39,179 nucleotides of DNA from Nitrosomonadales bacterium (GTDB lineage Bacteria > Pseudomonadota > Gammaproteobacteria > Burkholderiales > Gallionellaceae). Both the position numbers and the translations under genes were made by a program. Positions within the stretch are counted from its first letter, which is position 1; every line of letters starts with the position of its first letter. Below the pieces are notes generated by a model. That model searched no databases and was not told where the DNA came from. It saw only the letters and a list, made by a program, of their open reading frames with translations. This document shows, one piece after another, positions 8,030 to 15,950 of this stretch. The stretch spans positions 1 through 39,179 of the forward strand of contig JANXWX010000055.1 of assembly GCA_025350915.1 (NCBI GenBank). The letters are read 5' to 3'.

Positions 8030-8482
8030 GTGGAATTTAAAAAAATAGTTGTAGCAGTTGATGGTTCAGACGCCTCGCAGGAGGCGCTGAATTATGCAGT
8101 AGACTTGGCCCGTCAAAGCAATGCTGCCTTGACGGGTCTTTTTATTATCGACGGCGGGTGGTCAGATTACATTGGTAATGACTGGCAATCACCTCAAAAT
8201 GTACGTCAAGAATTTTTGGATTACATTCACAAAGAACAGGAGCAACAGGCTGAAGCAGCACGACAGCAGTTTGAATCTGTGGTGGATGGAATCAAGTATT
8301 GTAAATTTACGGTTCTCGCGGGCGACCCTATCGAGAAACTGATTAAAACGGCCAATGCGGTTGATACGGATCTGTTTATTGTGGGCCAGCGTGTTTTTCA
8401 GGTTAGCGGCCGACCGAGTCTACGCGCCCTTGGCAAACGATTGGCTGCAAAAGCTACGCGGCCACTCATGTTGTTTCCATAA
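8030..8482 (+). CDS. Universal stress protein (UspA family)
   Basis: A 150-residue Usp-fold protein starting VEFKKIVVAVDGSDASQ, the usual first strand and Asp-containing loop of the family. I chose the GTG at 8030 because it aligns with the family start; an ATG at 7973 would add 19 residues and overlap the previous gene by 41 bases. The C-terminal ATP-binding motif of MJ0577-type Usps (G-x2-G-x9-G-S/T) is degraded: the region reads VGQRVFQ and then ALGKRL, lacking the second Gly and the final Gly-Ser/Thr. It therefore may not bind ATP. The position directly behind the transporter and small membrane protein suggests a role in regulating them. Confidence 0.85.
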   Translation: MEFKKIVVAVDGSDASQEALNYAVDLARQSNAALTGLFIIDGGWSDYIGNDWQSPQNVRQEFLDYIHKEQEQQAEAARQQFESVVDGIKYCKFTVLAGDPIEKLIKTANAVDTDLFIVGQRVFQVSGRPSLRALGKRLAAKATRPLMLFP

Positions 8483-8603
8483 ATCATGGTTTATGCAGAA
8501 CCTTGTAAAAATACGCTGGTCAAACGCTAAGAATTAATAAATGTAAATCCTGATATTTGAGCATAACATTCCAGTAGATCCATCAATCTCGGAAAGATTA
8601 ATC

Positions 8604-9257
8604 ATGAGTGATAAATTAAAAATTGATATTGTTTCAGACGTATCCTGTCCGTGGTGCATCATTGGTTATCAATCGCTGTCAGCGGCATTGAGGCAATTGG
8701 CGCCACAAATTAGCGCAGACATAACATGGCATCCTTTTGAGCTTAATTCTGCTATGCCTGCAGAAGGAGAAGATCTGGGAGAGCATATACATAAGAAATA
8801 TGGTTCCAGTAAATCCGATATGGAGCAAACCCGAAACATGATCACGGATCGGGGTGCTGCATTGGGCTTTAAGTTTAACTTTAAGGATGACGGACGTATC
8901 TACAATACCTTTAATGCACATCGATTGCTCTATTGGTCGAAGCAGTTCGGCAAACAGACTGAACTCAAGCTGGCATTGTTTGGCTTGTATTTTACCGAAG
9001 GCGGCGATCCATCCAACATCGAGCAATTACTGAAGGTAGTAGAAAAGGTTCGGTTGCCGGTAGAGGAAGCTCGTCAACTTCTGCAATCGGATGAGCTCAC
9101 GCAGGAAGTTCGCGCGGAACAGGCAAAATATTTGAGTATGGATATTTCATCAGTACCCACTTTTATTATTAATGACAAATTCAAGATTACGGGCGGGCAG
9201 CCGGTTGAAACCTTCGTTGAGGTATTGAACGAGATTGCTATCAAGGAGTTAGCTTAG
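8604..9257 (+). CDS. DsbA-family oxidoreductase, FrnE-like
   Basis: A 217-residue thioredoxin-fold protein of the DsbA/2-hydroxychromene-2-carboxylate isomerase superfamily. The redox motif CPWC is at residues 15-18 in DVSCPWCIIG, and the cis-proline loop reads SSVPTFIIND near residue 185. No signal peptide is present, so it should be cytoplasmic, as for FrnE, a disulfide isomerase/oxidoreductase linked to oxidative stress. GGAAAG lies before the ATG. It is 121 bases downstream of the Usp gene, so it may or may not share its transcript. A glutathione-dependent activity is possible given the family, but is not shown by sequence. Confidence 0.9.
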   Translation: MSDKLKIDIVSDVSCPWCIIGYQSLSAALRQLAPQISADITWHPFELNSAMPAEGEDLGEHIHKKYGSSKSDMEQTRNMITDRGAALGFKFNFKDDGRIYNTFNAHRLLYWSKQFGKQTELKLALFGLYFTEGGDPSNIEQLLKVVEKVRLPVEEARQLLQSDELTQEVRAEQAKYLSMDISSVPTFIINDKFKITGGQPVETFVEVLNEIAIKELA

Positions 9258-9361
9258 AGAATAAACATGTTATGTAACTCTAATGGATTATTCCCTTTAC
9301 CAATCCAAATAGGTTAAAGTTCATAAGCACAAATTGCAAAGCCAATGAGTTCTAACCATCC

Positions 9362-9745
9362 ATGCTATCCGCGCATCGAAAAAATAAATACATTTCACGC
9401 CTAATGCTGGCTGTAGTACTTTTTGCGCAAGGCATGCTCGCTGCCCATGCCTGTGTTGAACCTATCTCAGGTGCGGCAAAGTCAATTGCACGCCAGCAGT
9501 CTGAGGTGACCATGCCTTGCCATGTCACATCAAAACTGTCCAGAAATGAATGTTTGATGCACTGCACACAGTCGGACCAGGTCAATGTTGACCACCAGGC
9601 TATGACGGCATTACCAGTCAGTGATATGACATTGCATGTTGTTATACCCCCGTATAAGCGCGAGTTTTTAGCGGCTACCTACATTCCACCCGTGGTAAAC
9701 ACCGGCCCTCCTCTTTCCATTCGCTACTGCACTTTCCGTATTTAA
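9362..9745 (+). CDS. Small exported Cys/His/Met protein preceding cusCBA
   Basis: A 127-residue protein with an N-terminal signal peptide: basic n-region, hydrophobic MLAVVLFAQGM, probable cleavage after AHA near residue 30. The mature part carries candidate soft-metal ligands in two clusters, MPCH (51-54) and CLMHC (64-68), plus Cys31, His78 and Cys123. The C-terminus ends PPLSIRYCTFRI; similar short endings occur in uncharacterised small proteins next to metal-efflux operons, as I recall. It sits 98 bases before cusC, separated by a strong hairpin. Its likely role is periplasmic copper or silver binding or sensing, but that is inferred from context and residues only. No strong Shine-Dalgarno is visible at this start. 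Confidence 0.7.
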   Translation: MLSAHRKNKYISRLMLAVVLFAQGMLAAHACVEPISGAAKSIARQQSEVTMPCHVTSKLSRNECLMHCTQSDQVNVDHQAMTALPVSDMTLHVVIPPYKREFLAATYIPPVVNTGPPLSIRYCTFRI

Positions 9746-9753
9746 ACGTTCCC

Positions 9754-9796
9754 GCATAAGGCACATACTGCACACTTGCAGTGAACAGCCTTGTGC
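9754..9796 (+). promoter_or_regulatory. Nested hairpin before cusC
   Basis: Read as plus-strand RNA, GCATAAGGC (9754-9762) pairs with GCCTTGTGC (9788-9796), nine base pairs including one G-U. Inside it, ACTGCA (9767-9772) pairs perfectly with TGCAGT (9777-9782) around the loop CACT. The internal loop is ACAT on one side and GAACA on the other. No U-tract follows directly, so it is not a standard terminator. It could be a processing or stability element that separates expression of the small exported gene from cusC, or part of a conditional attenuator. It is clear in the sequence; function is unknown. Confidence 0.55.
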
Positions 9797-9843
9797 AGAT
9801 TTCGCTCTTTTAGTGTCGATATGCGGCAATTTGGAGAATCATC

Positions 9844-11109
9844 ATGGGAACAATTTTCAAAACTATTTTATGGCTATTATGGCTGACAAGCATGTCAGTA
9901 TCGGCATCATCACAGGTGCCGGGTGCCGATGTAAACGAGCTGCTGGCGCTTGCGCTGGAACGCAATCCGGAATTGGCCGCTATGCGTTATGAAGCCGATG
10001 CACTTGCGGAACGAACAGATTCCGCTGGAGCCCTGCCCGACCCTGCCTTCCGTATTGCCCTGCAGGATTTCACCAACAAGGCCTCGGGCGCGGCTACCAC
10101 GCTGGTGCCCAGCGAAGTCGGCAGCACCTACTATCGCTTGATGCAACCGTTGCCTTTCTGGGGCAAGCGAAACTTGAAGCGCGATATTGCCGACGCAGAA
10201 GCCAGTGCTGCCAAGGGACGCGCCGGCACGACCTGGGCCGAACTGGCGGCGAAAATCAAAACCGATTTTGCGCAATATTATCTGGCCTTCAACAGCCGCA
10301 AGCTGACACAGGAAATGCTGGACCTGACCCATGATCTGGAGCGTATCGCCAAATCGCGATACGCCACCGGGCTGGCGCCGCAGCAGGATGTGATCCGTGC
10401 GCAGGTGGAACAAACCGGCCTGCGCCGCGATCTGGTGATGCTGGAAACCGAGCGCCACCACAATACGACGCGCTTGAATACGCTGCTGTTACGCGATCCC
10501 TATGCGCCATTGGCCGATCCGCAACGTTTACGACCGCTGCCTGTACCGGCCAAACTTGAGTATACGGCGTTGGCAGAACGTTTGCGCAATCACAGTCCGC
10601 AACTGTTTACCTTGGAATCACAGCTTGCAGCCGCAGACAAGAACCGCGAGCTTGCGTACAAAAACCGTTACCCTGATTTTACGCTGGGCGTGGGTGCGAC
10701 TCAGGTTGGCAACGATATAAAAATGTGGGAACTGATGCTTGAGTTTAATATTCCGCTGCAGCAAGGTTCGCGGCGCGGTTTGGAGCATGAAGCAGAAAAC
10801 ATGCGTGCTGCTGCACAATCTCGCAATGACGCCACGGCCAACCAATTGCTGGGCGAGCTGGTTGAATACAGCTCGGCGCTGGATGCGGCACGCCAGGTGG
10901 AGTCGCTCACTGCCAACAGTCTGCTGCCGCAGGCCGAGGCTACCTTACAGGCAGCCTATGTTGGCTATCAGAATGGTAAAGTGGATTTCGCCACCCTGCT
11001 CGAGGCGCAGAGGCAAATACTTAAAGCAAAACTGGATGTGTTGAATTCACAGGCACAGCAACAGGCCAATCTGGCGCAAATTGAAAAATTGTTAGGGGAA
11101 GAATTATGA
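9844..11109 (+). CDS. cusC: Outer-membrane efflux protein, CusC/TolC family
   Basis: A 421-residue outer-membrane channel subunit of a heavy-metal RND efflux pump. It has a signal peptide (TILWLLWLTSMSVSAS) and the duplicated long-helix TolC architecture, with conserved beginnings such as LLALALERNPELAAMRYEAD and the second-repeat VGYQNGKVDFATLLEAQRQ. GGAG precedes the ATG by six bases. Its stop overlaps the start of cusB in an ATGA junction, showing translational coupling. Together with CusB and CusA it should carry Cu(I)/Ag(I) from the periplasm to the outside. The protein family alone does not separate CusC from CzcC; the assignment rests on CusA. Confidence 0.9.
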   Translation: MGTIFKTILWLLWLTSMSVSASSQVPGADVNELLALALERNPELAAMRYEADALAERTDSAGALPDPAFRIALQDFTNKASGAATTLVPSEVGSTYYRLMQPLPFWGKRNLKRDIADAEASAAKGRAGTTWAELAAKIKTDFAQYYLAFNSRKLTQEMLDLTHDLERIAKSRYATGLAPQQDVIRAQVEQTGLRRDLVMLETERHHNTTRLNTLLLRDPYAPLADPQRLRPLPVPAKLEYTALAERLRNHSPQLFTLESQLAAADKNRELAYKNRYPDFTLGVGATQVGNDIKMWELMLEFNIPLQQGSRRGLEHEAENMRAAAQSRNDATANQLLGELVEYSSALDAARQVESLTANSLLPQAEATLQAAYVGYQNGKVDFATLLEAQRQILKAKLDVLNSQAQQQANLAQIEKLLGEEL

Positions 11110-12548
11110 AGCCGGCATACAAAATAAGTTTGGCTGCGCTGGCAGTGGTTGTCGTGGTGGTGTTTGCCTATTGGCTGGGTGCACGCAGCAACAATGGACA
11201 AAGTGGCGCGCAGCAAACGCAAGTGAAGCAGGCACCGAAAATACGCTACTACCGAAACCCAATGGGCTTGCCAGACACCTCAGAGGTACCGAAGAAAGAT
11301 TCGATGGGGATGGATTACTTGCCGGTATATGAAGAAGATCCTGCGTCCATGCAAGCCAAAAAAGAGCGCAAGATTTTATTTTATCGTAATCCGATGGGTC
11401 TGCCTGATACCTCCACTGTGCCCAAACAAGACTCAATGGGGATGGATTATCTCCCCGTGTATGAAGGTGACAATGAGTCCTCCGAGAACGGTACGGTGAT
11501 CAAAATCGACGTGGAAAAAATACAGAAGCTGGGCGTGAGAACCGAGAAGGCCACGATGCGCCAGCTTAACCGCAGCGTGCGAGCAGTGGGTCGTATCGAG
11601 GCAGACGAACGTCGCGTGTATACCATCGCGCCCAAATTTGAAGGCTGGGTTGAACAGTTGCATGTGAATGCCACCGGAGACGTGGTCAAGGCGGGACAGT
11701 CACTATTTGACGTATACAGCCCCGATCTGATTTCAGCCCAGCGCGAATACCTGATTGCGGTGCAAGGGGTGAACGCGATGCAGGACGCCGTGCCGGAGGC
11801 GCAGGGCAGCATGAAAGAACTGGCGCAATCCAGTCTGATGCGTTTGAAGAGCTGGGATATCGGCGATGATGATTTGCGCAAGCTGCGCGAGTCGGAAGAA
11901 GTAAAACGCACCATTGCCTACCGCTCGCCGGTGAACGGCATCGTCATGGAAAAACCGGCGCAGAAGGGCATGCGCTTTATGCCGGGTGAGGCGCTGTACA
12001 AGATTGCCGATCTCTCCACACTGTGGATTATTGCCGATGTGTCGGAACAGGAAAGCGGTTTGATCAGAGTCGGGCAGCTGGCAAAAGTGCAGCTGGATGC
12101 CTACCCAGGGCGGGAGTTCAGTAGCCGTGTTACCTATGTTTATCCGACTTTGAACCAGCAAACTCGCACGACCCAGGTACGCCTAGAGCTTGCGAATACC
12201 AATGGTGCTTTACGCCCCGGCATGTTTGCGCAAGTGGCGTTATCCGGCCTGGGAAGCAAGGGAAAAGTGATCAGTGTGCCGGACTCTGCAGTCATCTACA
12301 CCGGGCGCCGTAATCTGGTGCTGGTCGAATTGGCCGAGGGACGCTTTGAAGCGCGTGTGGTCAAGCTGGGTGAGCATTCGGATGATTATATTGAAGTAAA
12401 AGAGGGGATCGGTGATGGAGAAAGCGTGGTGGTTGGCGCCAACTTCCTGATCGATGCCGAGAGTAATTTAAAGGCGGTGGTTGCCGGTTTTAGCCAGGCT
12501 GAAAAAGACAAACCGGCCGAGATACCACCCACTACGCAAGTCAAATAA
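11106..12548 (+). CDS. cusB: CusB-type periplasmic adaptor with two tandem metal-binding domains
   Basis: A 480-residue membrane-fusion protein linking CusA to CusC. Residues 5-25 are an uncleaved anchor or signal. Two near-identical heavy-metal-binding domains follow in tandem, about residues 46-76 and 90-120, each with YRNPMGLPDTS, a VPK segment and DSMGMDYLPVYE, at a period of 44 residues. Then come the barrel-sandwich (VRAVGRIEADERRVYTIAPK), the alpha-hairpin (SAQREYLIAVQG) and the beta-barrel region. CusB relatives that I recall carry one such N-terminal domain. The duplicated DNA differs mostly at synonymous positions, so the duplication is not recent. It overlaps cusC by four bases and is followed by cusA after 12 bases. 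Confidence 0.92.
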   Translation: MKPAYKISLAALAVVVVVVFAYWLGARSNNGQSGAQQTQVKQAPKIRYYRNPMGLPDTSEVPKKDSMGMDYLPVYEEDPASMQAKKERKILFYRNPMGLPDTSTVPKQDSMGMDYLPVYEGDNESSENGTVIKIDVEKIQKLGVRTEKATMRQLNRSVRAVGRIEADERRVYTIAPKFEGWVEQLHVNATGDVVKAGQSLFDVYSPDLISAQREYLIAVQGVNAMQDAVPEAQGSMKELAQSSLMRLKSWDIGDDDLRKLRESEEVKRTIAYRSPVNGIVMEKPAQKGMRFMPGEALYKIADLSTLWIIADVSEQESGLIRVGQLAKVQLDAYPGREFSSRVTYVYPTLNQQTRTTQVRLELANTNGALRPGMFAQVALSGLGSKGKVISVPDSAVIYTGRRNLVLVELAEGRFEARVVKLGEHSDDYIEVKEGIGDGESVVVGANFLIDAESNLKAVVAGFSQAEKDKPAEIPPTTQVK

Positions 12549-12560
12549 TAAGAGGCCATC

Positions 12561-15500
12561 ATGTTATCGAAAATAATTGAATGGTCGGCCCGTAATATAT
12601 TCTTGGTGTTGTTGGCCACCCTGTTTGTTGTGGTGGCGGGTGTGTATGCGGTAAAGAAAATGCCGCTGGATGCGATTCCCGATCTGTCAGATGTGCAGGT
12701 AATAATCTACACCGAGTATTCCGGTCAGGCGCCGCAGGTCGTGGAAGACCAGGTCACCTATCCGCTCACCACCGCGATGCTGTCGGTACCGAAATCAAAG
12801 GTGGTGCGTGGCTTTTCATTCTTTGGCGCATCGTTCGTCTATGTGATTTTTGAAGACAATACGGATATTTACTGGGCGCGTTCACGCGTGCTGGAGTATC
12901 TGAATTTTGCTTCCAGCCGCATGCCGGCAGGGGTGCGCCCTTCACTGGGGCCAGATGCCACCGGTGTGGGCTGGGTGTACGAGTATGCGGTGCTGGGGGT
13001 GCAACATACTCTCGCCGAGTTGCGCACCATACAGGACTGGTATTTGCGTTACCAGATCACCAAGGCGCATGGCGTGTCTGAAGTAGCCAGCATAGGCGGC
13101 TTTGAAAAGCAGTATCAGGTGGTGGTCGATCCGCGCAAATTGCAGGCCTATGGCATTCCCTTGTCGCGCGTAACGCAGACCATCCGCGACAGCAACCGCG
13201 ATGTCGGCGGGCGCGTGATCGAGATGTCGGAGATCGAATATATGGTGCGCGGCAAGGGCTATCTGCGCGGCATAGACGATCTTGAGCAACTGGTGATGAA
13301 GAGTGAAAAAGGCGTGCCGGTATTGCTGCGCGATATCGCGCATGTCGAGCTGGGGCCGGAAGAGCGACGCGGCCTGACCGAGCTGAATGGCGAGGGTGAA
13401 GTGGTCGCGGGTATTGCCGTGGCGCGCTACGGCGAGAATGCGCTGGAAGTGATTGATAACATCAAGCACAAGATAGCCGAGATTTCCAGCGGTTTGCCCA
13501 GTGGTGTAGAAATCAAAGCGGTGTATGACCGCTCCGATTTAATTCGCCGCGCAATTGATAATTTGAATAGAACCTTGATTGAGGAAGCGATCATTGTGGC
13601 GCTGGTATGCATGGTGTTTCTGCTGCATGTGCGCAGTGCGCTGGTGGCGATTGTGATGCTGCCGGTGGGGGTGCTGATCGCGTTTATTTTGATGCAAAGA
13701 CTGGGCATGAACTCCAACATCATGAGCCTCGGCGGCATTGCAATTGCGATAGGCGCGATGGTAGATGCCGCGATTGTGATGATCGAGAACGCGCACAAAC
13801 ATCTGGAACGCCTGGCGCCGGGTGGTTCGCGTACCCAGGCGATTATCGATGCGTGCAAGGAAGTCGGCCCCGCGCTGTTCTTTAGCCTGCTGATTATCAC
13901 CGTGTCGTTTGTGCCGGTGTTTACCCTGGAGTCGCAGGAAGGTCGGCTGTTCTCGCCGCTGGCCTATACTAAGACCTTCTCCATGGCGGGTGCCGCGCTG
14001 CTGGCAATTACGCTGGTGCCGGTGCTGATGCTGATTTTCATCCGCGGCAAGATCATGCCGGAGCAAAAAAATCCGGTGAACCGTTTTCTGATCTGGGTGT
14101 ATCGCCCGATTATTGAAGCGGTGATGCGGCGCAAAAAGCTCACGATAGCGATAGCGCTTGCTGTAATGATTTTGAGCATTTATCCGGCCTCCAGACTGGG
14201 TAGTGAGTTTATGCCCAGCCTGAATGAAGGTACGTTGATGTATATGCCCTCATCCCTGCCCGGCATGTCGGTAACCAAAGCCGCCGAGCTGATGCAGTCG
14301 CAGGATAAAATCATCAAGACATTCCCCGAGGTGGAATCGGTTTTCGGCAAGGCCGGCCGTGCGCAAACCGCCACTGACCCCGCCCCACTCGAGATGTTTG
14401 AAACCGTGATCAACCTCAAGCCGCAGTCGGAGTGGCGCAGCGGCATGACGGTGGACAAGTTGATCGCCGAGATGGACAAGGCGCTGCAATTTCCCGGTGT
14501 TTCCAACTCGTGGACGATGCCGATCAAGGCGCGCATCGACATGCTTGCCACCGGCATCCGCACGCCGATAGGCATCAAGGTGTTCGGCAAAAATCTGCAG
14601 GGGATTGAGGATGTCGCCCGTGAGGTGGAAGCAGTAGTGAAAAAAGTGCCCGGCACCACCAGCGCCTATGCCGAGCGCATCACCGGCGGCTATTACCTCG
14701 ATATCGTGCCGGACAGGCTGCAGTTGGCACGCTATGGCCTCACTACCGGCGAGTTGCAGGAGGTGATCGGCACTGCATTGGGTGGCGAAATGGTCACCAC
14801 GACTGTGGAAGGACTGGAACGTTTCGGCGTTAACGTACGTTATCCGCGTGAATTACGCTCGAGTCCGCAAATGATCGCCACCCAGGTGCTGGTGCCCACT
14901 ATGACCGGTGCGATGATACCGCTGGGACAACTGGCCAGGGTTGAAGTGGTTAAGGGCGCTCCGGCTATCCGCACCGAAAATGCACTGCTCTCTGCATATA
15001 TCTACGTGGATATTCGCGACCGCGATATCGGCGGCTATGTGCATGATGCGCAAAAAGCCGTGCAGGAGCAGGTCAAGTTTCCGCCCGGCTATTACGTCAC
15101 CTGGAGTGGCCAGTTTGAATACATGGAGCGCGCCATTGCAAAAATGAAAGTGGTAATTCCGGTCACGCTGCTGATTATTTTCCTGCTGCTGTACCTCAAC
15201 TTCAGGCGGCTGACAGAAACATTTATAGTGATGCTGTCGGTGCCGTTTGCGCTGGTCGGCGGGGTTTGGCTGATGTGGCTGCTGGATTACAACATGAGCG
15301 TCGCTGTCGCGGTGGGCTTTATCGCATTGGCCGGGGTGGCGGCAGAAACCGGTGTAGTGATGCTGATTTATCTGGATCAGGCGTGGCACAAATTAAAAAC
15401 GCAACGCGAAGCAGAAGGTGGCCAGTTTAACGTGGCTGATTTGTATGCTGCCGTGATGGAGGGCGCTGTGGAACGTGTGCGCCCCAAAATGATGACCGTT

Positions 15501-15677
15501 GTCGCCATCATGGCGGGTCTGCTGCCCATCATGTGGAGCAACGGCACCGGTTCGGAAGTGATGCGCCGTATTGCAGCACCGATGGTGGGAGGGATGGTGT
15601 CATCGACCGTACTGACCCTGCTGGTGATACCGGCTATTTATGCGTTGGTGAAAGAACATGCGATGCGAAAAAATTAG
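12561..15677 (+). CDS. cusA: Cu(I)/Ag(I) efflux RND transporter CusA
   Basis: The inner-membrane proton-driven pump of the Cus system, 1038 residues. Met562 (LMYMPS), Met612 (APLEMFE) and Met661 (RIDMLAT) have the same spacing as the three methionines of E. coli CusA (573, 623, 672) that bind Cu(I)/Ag(I). The TM4 proton-relay Asp is at 402 in IGAMVDAAIVMIEN, the CusA rather than the CzcA form. Two RND halves are complete, with IALAGVAAETGVVM in the second. These features support monovalent copper/silver specificity over Zn/Co/Cd. No cusF, cusRS or cueR gene is present in the window, so the regulator is elsewhere. Confidence 0.95.
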   Translation: MLSKIIEWSARNIFLVLLATLFVVVAGVYAVKKMPLDAIPDLSDVQVIIYTEYSGQAPQVVEDQVTYPLTTAMLSVPKSKVVRGFSFFGASFVYVIFEDNTDIYWARSRVLEYLNFASSRMPAGVRPSLGPDATGVGWVYEYAVLGVQHTLAELRTIQDWYLRYQITKAHGVSEVASIGGFEKQYQVVVDPRKLQAYGIPLSRVTQTIRDSNRDVGGRVIEMSEIEYMVRGKGYLRGIDDLEQLVMKSEKGVPVLLRDIAHVELGPEERRGLTELNGEGEVVAGIAVARYGENALEVIDNIKHKIAEISSGLPSGVEIKAVYDRSDLIRRAIDNLNRTLIEEAIIVALVCMVFLLHVRSALVAIVMLPVGVLIAFILMQRLGMNSNIMSLGGIAIAIGAMVDAAIVMIENAHKHLERLAPGGSRTQAIIDACKEVGPALFFSLLIITVSFVPVFTLESQEGRLFSPLAYTKTFSMAGAALLAITLVPVLMLIFIRGKIMPEQKNPVNRFLIWVYRPIIEAVMRRKKLTIAIALAVMILSIYPASRLGSEFMPSLNEGTLMYMPSSLPGMSVTKAAELMQSQDKIIKTFPEVESVFGKAGRAQTATDPAPLEMFETVINLKPQSEWRSGMTVDKLIAEMDKALQFPGVSNSWTMPIKARIDMLATGIRTPIGIKVFGKNLQGIEDVAREVEAVVKKVPGTTSAYAERITGGYYLDIVPDRLQLARYGLTTGELQEVIGTALGGEMVTTTVEGLERFGVNVRYPRELRSSPQMIATQVLVPTMTGAMIPLGQLARVEVVKGAPAIRTENALLSAYIYVDIRDRDIGGYVHDAQKAVQEQVKFPPGYYVTWSGQFEYMERAIAKMKVVIPVTLLIIFLLLYLNFRRLTETFIVMLSVPFALVGGVWLMWLLDYNMSVAVAVGFIALAGVAAETGVVMLIYLDQAWHKLKTQREAEGGQFNVADLYAAVMEGAVERVRPKMMTVVAIMAGLLPIMWSNGTGSEVMRRIAAPMVGGMVSSTVLTLLVIPAIYALVKEHAMRKN

Positions 15678-15738
15678 AAGTAAAAAATTTTGAACATTTG
15701 CGACAACAAATATTATTTGAACAGGCTTCACTTTTTGT

Positions 15739-15924
15739 TTACGATTCGTCAAGCAATTTGCCGGCAATCGCCCAGTTTTCATCGGGCAATTCATCGAAGG
15801 CAATATAAGTATACGACGCGGGTTTGTTGGCTATTCGCTCCAACGTGTCTGTGATTTCAGCGGCGATTTTGGCTTTTTGCTCGCGGCTTAAACTGCCGGC
15901 AATGCGAATGTTGACGTAGGGCAC
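15739..15924 (-). CDS. 4-oxalocrotonate tautomerase family protein
   Basis: A 61-residue protein that starts MPYVNIRIAG. Pro2, exposed after Met removal, is the catalytic base of this family. The length and helix-strand pattern (LSREQKAKIAAEITDTLERI) match single-domain tautomerases that form hexamers. The substrate is unknown; family members act on keto-enol or related compounds. It is 26 bases upstream of no other gene on its strand but follows rsmE, with only 26 bases between them, so it is probably co-transcribed with rsmE. It converges with cusA; no clear intrinsic terminator lies in the 61-base gap. Confidence 0.88.
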   Translation of the reverse strand: MPYVNIRIAGSLSREQKAKIAAEITDTLERIANKPASYTYIAFDELPDENWAIAGKLLDES

Positions 15925-15950
15925 GGAGCTCTCCTTAAGTTATTAAGTCG

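Noticed and set aside
9910-10461. 183-codon minus-strand ORF inside cusC
   Set aside because: It lies wholly antisense to a clear TolC-family gene and has no ribosome-binding site or domain.
13539-14066. Long His/Gln/Arg-rich minus-strand ORF inside cusA
   Set aside because: It mirrors the cusA coding frame and its odd composition is what antisense translation of a GC-biased membrane gene gives.
15707-15719. CAAAT-ATT-ATTTG hairpin between cusA and the tautomerase gene as a terminator
   Set aside because: The stem is five A/T-rich pairs without a U-tract and is too weak to support.
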